Below are positions 1 through 6,843 of a stretch of DNA of 20,431 bases, one piece after another (position 1 is the stretch's first letter; every line of letters begins with the position of its first letter). The notes below the pieces were generated by a model. The model saw nothing but the letters and a program-made list of their open reading frames with translations. It had not been told where the DNA came from and did not search any database. This DNA comes from Gallibacterium melopsittaci. Its GTDB lineage: Bacteria; Pseudomonadota; Gammaproteobacteria; Enterobacterales; Pasteurellaceae. The translations under genes were made by a program, and so were the position numbers. Where the stretch lies: contig NZ_JBHLWA010000015.1 in NCBI RefSeq assembly GCF_042433085.1, positions 1 to 20,431 on the forward strand, written 5' to 3'.

Positions 1-437
1 CAGCTCGTTACCAATCCTTATTAAATTTAGGCGTAAAGAAAATTTATGACCGAGACCATTTTAATGAACCAAGCCGACCATTAGAGAAACAGCAATTTGC
101 TGGCGTAATTGACACGGTGGGTGGGCAAATTTTGGCAAATTTACTGAGTAAAGTGCAATATAGTGGTTGTGTGGTCTGCTGTGGTTTAGCACAAAGTTAC
201 CAACTCAATACAACGGTGATGCCATTTATTTTACGTCATATTCGTTTGCAAGGTGTGGATTCCGTCTATTTTCCATTGGAACAACGCAAAGTCGTGTGGC
301 AAGAATTAGCGAAATTAGTGGCAGATGACTATCTGCAAACATTTACCCGAGAAATTTTGCTGGCTGATGTGCCTGTTTATGGACAAAAATTATTACAACA
401 TCAGTTATATGGTCGCACGATTGTGAAAGTTGGGTGA
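1..437 (+). CDS. acuI: Acrylyl-CoA reductase / YhdH-type quinone oxidoreductase, 3' end (partial)
   Basis: The frame is open from the left edge (first full codon at base 3) to the TGA at 435-437, giving about 144 C-terminal residues of a protein that is usually about 325 long. It resembles E. coli YhdH/AcuI, a zinc-independent medium-chain dehydrogenase/reductase that uses NADPH to reduce acrylyl-CoA and related substrates in the cytoplasm. Recognisable blocks are the segment FAGVIDTVGG, the strand-turn YSGCVVCCGLA, the conserved run TTVMPFILR followed by LQGVDSV, and the C-terminal GRTIVKV that ends this family. Its cofactor-binding start lies outside the window. The GTG at 117 is only an internal codon. 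It converges on the RND gene with 43 bases between the stops and no obvious hairpin there. Confidence 0.88.
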   Translation, partial: ARYQSLLNLGVKKIYDRDHFNEPSRPLEKQQFAGVIDTVGGQILANLLSKVQYSGCVVCCGLAQSYQLNTTVMPFILRHIRLQGVDSVYFPLEQRKVVWQELAKLVADDYLQTFTREILLADVPVYGQKLLQHQLYGRTIVKVG

Positions 438-480
438 TTATTTTATTGTTCCAAATTATTCATATATGTTTTTTACCATT

Positions 481-3427
481 TTATTCCTGTGCCCGTTGCC
501 GATCTTCCGCAGTTACTGAAGTTAGTTGCGCCAATTTCGGCTGCAACCACGCACTAAAATCATCTACCAGCGAATACACCACTGGCACAAACACCAAACT
601 CAATAAAGTCGAAGCGCTCAATCCGCAAATCACCGCCACCGCCATCGGTGCGCGAAATGCTGCACTGGAGCCACCCGCAAAAACAGCGGGAATCATTCCG
701 GCAACCATTGCAATCGTTGTCATCAAAATCGGGCGTACCCGTTCTGCGCCCGAGTGCAATAACGCCGCCTCGCGCTCCTCGCCATGACTGCGTTTTTCGA
801 TCACAACGTCCACCAACAAAATTGAGTTTTTCGTTACAATCCCCATCAACATCAGGATTCCGATAACCGACGACATATCCAACGCCGCCCCATACAGTAA
901 TAAACCGATTAACGCTCCGCCAATGGATAGTGGCAGAGCCATCAAAATGGTGAACGGCTGCAAAAAATCGCGGAATAACACAATCAGCACCATCAAAACC
1001 ATCAATACGCCAAATCCCATTGCCAAATCCGCTTCTACGGCAATCCGACGTGCACGATCAAAACGCTCCAAACTTGCTGCGCCTTGACCAAACGTTATGC
1101 TAGCGACGGTATTCAACGCCACCGTACCGCCATTGCTGGAAGGAATTTGCAAATGCTGCAACGTTTCCAACTGTTGGCGGTCAGTATGGTTCAGCAGCAC
1201 GCGAATCGGCACTTGCCGGTCAGGAAAATCAAACCGTGCTGCAGTTCCGCTCATATCGCCGACCGTGGCAATGCGTACCACTTGCCCAACTGCCTGTGGT
1301 GTTACGCCCGCTCGTGCGGCTTCTTCCGGCAATAATTTGATGTGCAATTCTGTTTTGAGCAACGGTGCATTGATTTGTACATTTTTGACGCTCGCCAATT
1401 GTCGCATTTGCTGCTTCAAACTTTGTGCTGCCTGTTCCAATTTTTGCGGATCGTTCCCCGTGATGATAATGGATACATCGCGCTGCGCCATTTCATTCTG
1501 AAAAGTAAAGCGCAAATCGTCAAACTGATGGAGCTGTTGCCGTGTCTGTTCCTCAAACTGCTGTTGCGTTATAGTGCGTTCAGGCAATGGTTTCAAACGA
1601 ATTAAAATTTCCGCCTGTGCAGGCAGGGTCGCCACTACCGCCAATCGTGGTAAAAACTGTTGCCACATTGGCATCTTGGCGCAACAAATGTTCAATTTTC
1701 TGCAATTGCGTGTCCGTCTGTTGCACGGTGCTACTTGGTGGCAAACGGACATTGATTTGGCTCATGCCGGTATCGCCTTTCGGCGTAAAACCGGTTGGCA
1801 ATAACGGAATGAGAGCCAAGGAAGCGATTAAAAATACACCGCCGATGAGCAATGTCGTTTTGCGGAAATGCAGCGCCTGCGCCAACACCGCCAAATAGCT
1901 GCGCTTCAATATACTTGCTGGACGCACTTGTTGCGCTTTTTGTTCAATCGGCTGCAACAAATACGCAGCCAACAAAGGCGTCGCCAACCGAGCCACCAGC
2001 AAGGAAGAAATGACCGCTGCCGCAATCGTGACGCCAAACTGGCTAAAATACATCCCCGTTGTGCCGCCGACAAAACTCACCGGCAAAAAGACCGCCACAA
2101 TTGTCGCGGTAATCGCCACTACCGCAAACCCAATCGCATCGGCGGCATCCAATGCTGCCTGATACGGGCGCTTGCCTTGGCGCAAATGCTGTTCGATATT
2201 CTCGATTTCAACAATCGCATCGTCCACCAAAATACCTACAACCAACGTAATCGCCAATAACGAAATACTGTTGAGCGTATAGTCCAGCAAATACATCACG
2301 ATAAACGTCGGCAAAATCGCCAAAGGCAGTGCAATCGCCGCAATTAACGTCGAGCGCCAATTCCGCAAAAACAGCATCACGACCAAGACCGTCAAAATCG
2401 CGCCTTCCAACAAAGTCTGAATCGCAACATGGTAATTCTCTTGTGTATTCTCTACGCTGTTATACACCTCTCGGATACGCACGTCAGGATACTGCTTTGC
2501 CAAATCAAGCAGCGCCGCTTGTACGCGCTCATTCACCACCGTATCGCTTGTTCCTTTGCTGCGCGATACGGTAAAGCCCAAAACTTCCCGCCCGTTTAGG
2601 CGCGTGATACTGCGCACTTCATCGTGGCTGTTGTTCACCGTTGCCAATTCCGATAAACGTACTTTGCGATTGTCCGCTAAGGCAATCGGCAATGCTGCCA
2701 ATGCGTTAATATCGTGGCTACTACCTAATACACGGATAGATTGCTCTTGCCCATATAATTGTGTTCGCCCAGCTGGAATGTTGGCATTCGTTTGTGCCAG
2801 TTGTTGGCTGACTTGGTCTGCCGTAATGCCAAATGCCCGCAACCGCTCGGCGTTTAATTCCACCCGAATTTCCTGTGCTTCACCGCCCAAACGTTTCACC
2901 TGTTGCACGCCCGGCTCGGACAGCAGGCGGCGGCTGACGGTATCATCAATAAACTGCACCAATTCCGTCTGGGTCATCGTCGGCGACTGTACCGCATAAT
3001 ATCCCAGCGCCCCACCTTCTATATCTGCCCGCTCAATGGTGGGATTATTGATATTCTGTGGCAATTCATCGCGGATTTGTTCAATCGCATTGCGTACGTC
3101 ATTCACGGCGCGGTCTAAATCCACATTTAACTGGAATTCAACGGTGGTCATCGACGAACCTTCCGTAATCGTCGATGTAATATGTCGTACCCCCGCCATG
3201 CCCGATACCGCATTTTCAACACGGCGCGCCACCGTATTTTCCAATGCCTCTGGAGAAGCGCCGGATTGAGAAATGGTTACACTCACCATCGGGAATTTAA
3301 CATTTGGCTCCGCATTAATCGGCAATTTTTGGAACGCCAAAATACCAGCAATACTCAACACCAAAAACAGCACAATCGTCGGAATCGGATGGCGAATCGA
3401 CCAAGAAGAAAATTTACCTGATACCAT
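481..3427 (-). pseudogene. RND (HAE1-type) multidrug efflux permease, frameshifted and internally deleted
   Basis: This is the inner-membrane, proton-driven pump of a tripartite efflux system. The N-terminal part (3427 to about 1622, 602 residues) has TM1 at residues 15-32, the porter domain, and the TM4 proton-relay pair D402/D403 in GILVDDAIVEIENIE. The C-terminal part (about 1620 to 481, 379 residues) holds the relay lysine in MGIVTKNSILLVD and the last helices. The two parts are in different frames. Skipping one base at about 1621 joins GGSGDPA to AQAEILIRL, as expected for the family. The repaired product would be about 981 residues, against about 1020-1050 usual. The sequence runs from RIAVEADLA straight into the TM8-like MGFGVLMVLMVL, so the end of the PC2 porter subdomain is missing. 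The start codon has AAGGA seven bases upstream and lies three bases after the adaptor stop. G+C is about 53-58% in sampled lines, well above the window's core genes. Either lesion could inactivate the pump; the frameshift alone could be a sequencing error. Confidence 0.85.
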
Positions 3428-3430
3428 TTT

Positions 3431-4564
3431 TTAATCCTTCACCAACTGCGGTACCACATGGTCGCCTTCATTCACAAATGCTGTCGCCTTACGGATCACC
3501 TGCTCATTATCTTGTAAGCCTGACACAATCTCGGTCCATGATTGATATTGCTGCCCTATCATCACCGCACGGCGCTCGACAATGTTGTCTGCATTTACGA
3601 CAAACACGCTGGTCTTGTTTTCTGCATCAAATATCAACGCCGAAAAAGGCACCGTATGTGCCACTTTTTGTGTTGGCAAAATAATTTGTGCTTCGCCATA
3701 TGCACCAATCGCCTGCATTTGAGGCTGCGATAGCGCAATACGCACTTTTCCCAAGCGGGTTTTGGTGTCGATTTCCGGCGAAATTAAACGCACAGTCCCT
3801 GCAATCGGTTCGCGCTGCGTCGCGATATTCACCTGCACAGCCAGCCCCAGATGCAACAACGCCCGCTCTTCGGCATTCACTTCTGCCTCAAATTCCGTCT
3901 CGCCCTGTTTAGCTAAATAAAACAACGCCTGACCATTGACGGTAAGCGCCCCAGCTACCGCATTGCGTTTCGTAATCACGCCCGCCGCTGGTGCAAGCAC
4001 TTCTGCTTTATTGCGTTGATGGCGACTATCTGCCAATTGTGCTTGAATTTGCAAAATTTCCGCCTGCGCAGTTTGAATCGCTGCTTTTGCCGTCGCCACT
4101 TTGAGTGTTTGTTGATCAACTTCTTGGCGGCTGATTGCATCGGCAGCAACTAAGGCTTGATAACGTTTTAATGTTATTTTGGCTTCTTTTAATGCAGCCT
4201 GTTGCGCCATCAAATTCGCTTTGGCACGCACCAATGCCGCTTGGTTTTGTTTTAACTGGGATTGCACATTGCTATATTCCAAAGTTGCCAATATTTGACC
4301 TTTTTTCACATGATCGCCTGCTTCCACTAGAACAGATAAAACTTGTTGATCTTGCAATGCTGTTCCAATGGCAATTTCTTCCTTCGCTACCCATGTACCA
4401 GAAAGTTTTAGTGTTTTTGCAAAATCAATCTGTTGTGGTTTTATTACACTGATTTTCAGTGAAGAATCGTTGTTTTCGGCTGCCTGAAAAGACTGGGTAT
4501 CTTGTTTCTGACACCCAGAGCAAAATAGACTGAATAAGCTCAGAAAGAGAATAATCATTCGCAT
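3431..4564 (-). CDS. RND efflux periplasmic adaptor (membrane-fusion) lipoprotein
   Basis: This 377-residue HlyD/AcrA-like adaptor would bridge the RND pump to an outer-membrane channel; no TolC-type gene is in the window, so the channel must be encoded elsewhere. A hydrophobic N-terminus ends in a lipobox-like FCSGC, giving a likely lipidated Cys18. A biotinyl-lipoyl half-motif (VEAGDHVKKGQILATLE, about residues 80-96) is followed by an Ala/Gln-rich coiled-coil hairpin (about 100-185), the second lipoyl half (LAPAAGVITKR) and beta-barrel and membrane-proximal domains. I chose the ATG at 4564, preceded by GGGA nine bases upstream; an in-frame TTG at 4579 would place that Shine-Dalgarno inside the gene. 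The adaptor is intact although its partner pump is broken, and it is likely co-transcribed with it. A divergent MarR regulator lies next to its promoter. Confidence 0.88.
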   Translation of the reverse strand: MRMIILFLSLFSLFCSGCQKQDTQSFQAAENNDSSLKISVIKPQQIDFAKTLKLSGTWVAKEEIAIGTALQDQQVLSVLVEAGDHVKKGQILATLEYSNVQSQLKQNQAALVRAKANLMAQQAALKEAKITLKRYQALVAADAISRQEVDQQTLKVATAKAAIQTAQAEILQIQAQLADSRHQRNKAEVLAPAAGVITKRNAVAGALTVNGQALFYLAKQGETEFEAEVNAEERALLHLGLAVQVNIATQREPIAGTVRLISPEIDTKTRLGKVRIALSQPQMQAIGAYGEAQIILPTQKVAHTVPFSALIFDAENKTSVFVVNADNIVERRAVMIGQQYQSWTEIVSGLQDNEQVIRKATAFVNEGDHVVPQLVKD

Positions 4565-4598
4565 GAAATTAAGTCCCAAATATTACTATATTTTCGGC

Positions 4599-4626
4599 AT
4601 TATAGTATTTTTTAGGACTAAATCAA
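4599..4626 (-). promoter_or_regulatory. Predicted sigma-70 promoter of the RND efflux operon
   Basis: Read on the minus strand, TTGATT (4621-4626) and a perfect TATAAT (4599-4604) are separated by 16 bases. Transcription would start near 4592, leaving a leader of about 28 bases before the adaptor ATG at 4564. One of the candidate operator boxes lies in the spacer. Confidence 0.6.
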
Positions 4627-4648
4627 GTAAATTTTAAGACTATTTTTC

Positions 4649-4677
4649 TTGTATTTTTGGCTTTGTAACGTTAGAAT
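4649..4677 (+). promoter_or_regulatory. Predicted sigma-70 promoter of the marR-ABC membrane protein operon
   Basis: TTGTAT (4649-4654) and TAGAAT (4672-4677) are separated by 17 bases. The expected start near 4684 gives a leader of about 28 bases before the ATG at 4712. It is divergent from the efflux promoter. Confidence 0.5.
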
Positions 4678-4711
4678 GAAATTCATGAATGGTCATTTTT
4701 AGGACTTGATG

Positions 4712-5167
4712 ATGCGTAGCAATAATATTGATTTATTAGGAAAATATGTTAGCGAGGCTGATGCAACAATGGAAATGTGGATAGCGAAACTTGGTTTGTC
4801 ATATAACAGCTATGCGGTGTTGTATTCGTTAGCCGCGGCTGAAAATCAAGGTTTAACGCAAAAACAAATCAGCGAAGAATGGTTTTTGCCGAAACAAACC
4901 GTTTTTAATATCTGCAAAGAATTTAAAGCCAAAGGTTGGATTGAGTTTCGTGAAAGCGCAACCGACAAGCGGGAACGTATGATGTATTTGACCGATGTAG
5001 GACAAGCCAAAGCCGAGCCTGTTTGGCAGCTTACCGATCAACTCAGTCAAAAAACTTTTGCTGTGTTAGGTAAACAAAAAACAACTCAACTTTTTGCTTT
5101 ACTGCAAGAATTTAGTCGAATTTGTCAGAAGCAAATGGAAGAAATTCCTATCGAAATAGACAATTAA
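4712..5167 (+). CDS. MarR-family transcriptional regulator
   Basis: This 151-residue winged-helix protein belongs to the MarR family of dimeric regulators, which often repress neighbouring efflux genes and release DNA when they bind a small aromatic ligand. The recognition region LTQKQISEEWFLPKQTVFNICKEF is followed by KGWIEFRESATDKRERMMYLTDVG, the beta-wing with its charged D-K-R-E-R stretch and the typical LT-x-x-G. The C-terminal helix (about 105-145) would form the dimer interface. ATG codons occur at 4709 and 4712 and a TTG at 4706; AGGA at 4701-4704 is seven bases from the 4712 ATG, so that start is preferred. It is divergent from the efflux operon and 30 bases upstream of the ABC-type membrane gene, so control of either or both is plausible. 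Its ligand cannot be told from sequence. Confidence 0.87.
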   Translation: MRSNNIDLLGKYVSEADATMEMWIAKLGLSYNSYAVLYSLAAAENQGLTQKQISEEWFLPKQTVFNICKEFKAKGWIEFRESATDKRERMMYLTDVGQAKAEPVWQLTDQLSQKTFAVLGKQKTTQLFALLQEFSRICQKQMEEIPIEIDN

Positions 5168-5197
5168 TATCTTATCTTTACTGAGTTTAAATGTGAA

Positions 5198-6073
5198 ATG
5201 ATGAAACTTATCGCTCAATCAGAGCCAACGATGCTGCGTTCGCTGAAAACGATTGGTCAACAGCATAAGAAACACTTGTTATTGACGTTTAGTTTAGTTG
5301 CGCTTGAAAATATTTTGTTCTTGATGTACCCATTGATTGGTAGTTTTGCTGTCAATGCGGTACTCAATCAGCAACTGATTTCAGCAGTGATCTATACCCT
5401 GTTGGTATTGGTCATTTGGAGTGTCGGCGCAATGCGGCGTGCCGTGGATACAAGAACTTTTACTAGAATTTATAGTGAGTTAGCCGTGCCCATTATCCTT
5501 AACCAACGAAAGAAAGGGGTAGATCTGTCCACTACCAATGCACGAGTTACGCTTTCGCGTGAGTTTGTTGATTTTTTTGAGCATCATTTGCCGATTTTAA
5601 TCACATCGTTATTTTCGATTTTGGGCGCTGTGATTATGCTGTTGTGGCTTGAATTTTGGTCAGGTTTTGTGGCGTTGCTGATTATGGTGATTTTTGCTGC
5701 TATGTTGCCACATTATGCCAAAGTCAATGACCATCTTTATTTTAAGCTTAATAACCGCCTTGAAAAAGAAGTAGATTGTATTGCCCGTTCACGCCATCGT
5801 GAATTGGTGAAACATTATCATCTTATCGAAAAGTTACGTGTATTGATTTCCAATCGTGAAGCATTTGGTTATCTGATGATTGGTTGTTCAATGGCAATTT
5901 TATTTAGTGTTACATTAACCATATTGACGCATAAATCTGGTGTAACAGCAGGACATATTTATGCTGTCATTACCTATTTATGGACATTTGCTATTAGCTT
6001 AGATGATGCACCTCAGTTGGTGGAAGAGTTGTCCAAATTAAAAGATATTGGACAGCGTGTGGAGCTGGAATAA
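5198..6073 (+). CDS. Stand-alone ABC transporter six-transmembrane domain protein
   Basis: This 291-residue membrane protein looks like the transmembrane half of an exporter-type ABC transporter (resembling the family Pfam calls ABC_membrane_3). Six hydrophobic helices lie at about 27-51, 61-79, 131-150, 155-170, 222-243 and 251-268, with long polar stretches between 2 and 3 and between 4 and 5, where coupling helices sit in ABC exporters. No Walker A, signature or Walker B motif is present. The gene ends normally, and a terminator 70 bases later leaves no space for an ATPase gene. It either uses an ATPase encoded elsewhere or works without one; the substrate is unknown. Adjacent ATGs at 5198 and 5201 have only a weak ribosome binding site. 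It is probably co-transcribed with the marR gene. Confidence 0.78.
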   Translation: MMKLIAQSEPTMLRSLKTIGQQHKKHLLLTFSLVALENILFLMYPLIGSFAVNAVLNQQLISAVIYTLLVLVIWSVGAMRRAVDTRTFTRIYSELAVPIILNQRKKGVDLSTTNARVTLSREFVDFFEHHLPILITSLFSILGAVIMLLWLEFWSGFVALLIMVIFAAMLPHYAKVNDHLYFKLNNRLEKEVDCIARSRHRELVKHYHLIEKLRVLISNREAFGYLMIGCSMAILFSVTLTILTHKSGVTAGHIYAVITYLWTFAISLDDAPQLVEELSKLKDIGQRVELE

Positions 6074-6144
6074 GATAAACTGATATATGACTAGCAAAAT
6101 CTAATGAAAAGTTTAATCAATTAAATTGTTTATCATATCTGAAA

Positions 6145-6177
6145 GGCTTAATTGAGACACAATTAAGCCAATTTTTT
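6145..6177 (+). terminator. Rho-independent terminator after the ABC membrane protein gene
   Basis: A perfect 10-bp stem, GGCTTAATTG (6145-6154) with CAATTAAGCC (6160-6169), has a five-base loop and is followed by AA and six T residues (6172-6177). The reverse strand has only a short T run after the stem, so it could serve rluA (stop at 6187) less efficiently. Confidence 0.85.
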
Positions 6178-6186
6178 CTATTCAAT

Positions 6187-6840
6187 TTAAAATTCTGCTG
6201 GACAAGAAAAAGTCATTACTTCTTTCGTAATTGGATGAGTGATGGTTAGACTCTCGGCGTGTAAGCAAAGGCGAGGTGCCATTGCTTTAACTTGTGGTGG
6301 TGAATAAAACTTATCGCCTAAAATAGGGTGCCCTAATGCCAGCATATGTACGCGTAATTGGTGAGAGCGACCTGTAATGGGCGTTAGTTTTACACGCGTA
6401 GTATTATTTGGATAACGAGTGAGGACTTCGTAATGTGTTGTCGCTTTTTTCCCAACAATAAAATCAATACGTTGACGAGGACGGTTTTCCCAATCACAGA
6501 TCAAAGGCAAATCAATTTGCCCCTGATCTTGTTCAAGATGTCCCCATACTAATGCTTGATAGAATTTTTTCGGTTCACGATCACGAAATTGGCGTTTTAA
6601 CTCTTTTTCTGCTGCTTTGGATAGGGCAAAGAGCAATATGCCGCTGGTTGCCATATCTAAACGATGAGCGGGTTCAGTAAAACCAAATTTTGCCGCAACA
6701 CGGGTCGTCGCACTATCTTGATATTGCGGTTGATTGCCAGGAACGGACAATAAGCCGCTTTGTTTATTAATCACGGCAATATGATTATCTTGATAGAGAA
6801 TATGTAAACCTTCTGGTGGTTGGTAATCAATTAATGCCAT
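6187..6840 (-). CDS. rluA: Dual-specificity tRNA/23S rRNA pseudouridine synthase RluA
   Basis: The 217-residue protein (219 in E. coli) matches RluA, which in E. coli converts U746 of 23S rRNA and U32 of several tRNAs to pseudouridine. The catalytic motif HRLDMATSG is at residues 59-67, with Asp62 as the nucleophile. Further family blocks are LLSVPGN near the start, KFYQALVWG in the middle, and the basic RNA-binding TGRSHQLRVHMLALGHPILGD. There is no S4 domain, as is usual for RluA. The ATG lies three bases after the rapA stop, with an AAGAG ribosome binding site inside the end of rapA, so the two genes are probably translationally coupled. The same rapA-rluA pair is known in E. coli. Confidence 0.95.
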   Translation of the reverse strand: MALIDYQPPEGLHILYQDNHIAVINKQSGLLSVPGNQPQYQDSATTRVAAKFGFTEPAHRLDMATSGILLFALSKAAEKELKRQFRDREPKKFYQALVWGHLEQDQGQIDLPLICDWENRPRQRIDFIVGKKATTHYEVLTRYPNNTTRVKLTPITGRSHQLRVHMLALGHPILGDKFYSPPQVKAMAPRLCLHAESLTITHPITKEVMTFSCPAEF

Positions 6841-6843
6841 ACG

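Larger units (their letters stand above)
4569..4709. promoter_or_regulatory. Candidate operator array: four TTTRRGACT boxes
   Basis: The short divergent region carries four similar 12-base boxes: TTTGGGACTTAA (minus strand, 4569-4580), TTTAGGACTAAA (4611-4622), TTTAAGACTATT (4633-4644) and TTTAGGACTTGA (4698-4709). The second is an inverted repeat, TTTAG-GA-CTAAA. It fills the spacer of the predicted adaptor promoter. The outer two cover the Shine-Dalgarno regions of the adaptor and marR genes. This layout fits autoregulation and pump repression by the adjacent MarR protein, which is an inference. The GGA core of the outer boxes is partly explained by their being ribosome binding sites. Confidence 0.45.

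Noticed and set aside
117..437. A short complete gene starting with GTG at 117
   Set aside because: The frame stays open to the left edge and the upstream codons continue the YhdH-like sequence, so this is the 3' end of a longer gene.
434..4452. Many plus-strand open frames opposite the RND and adaptor genes
   Set aside because: They are shadows of GC-richer coding sequence on the minus strand, with no ribosome binding sites and no family resemblance.
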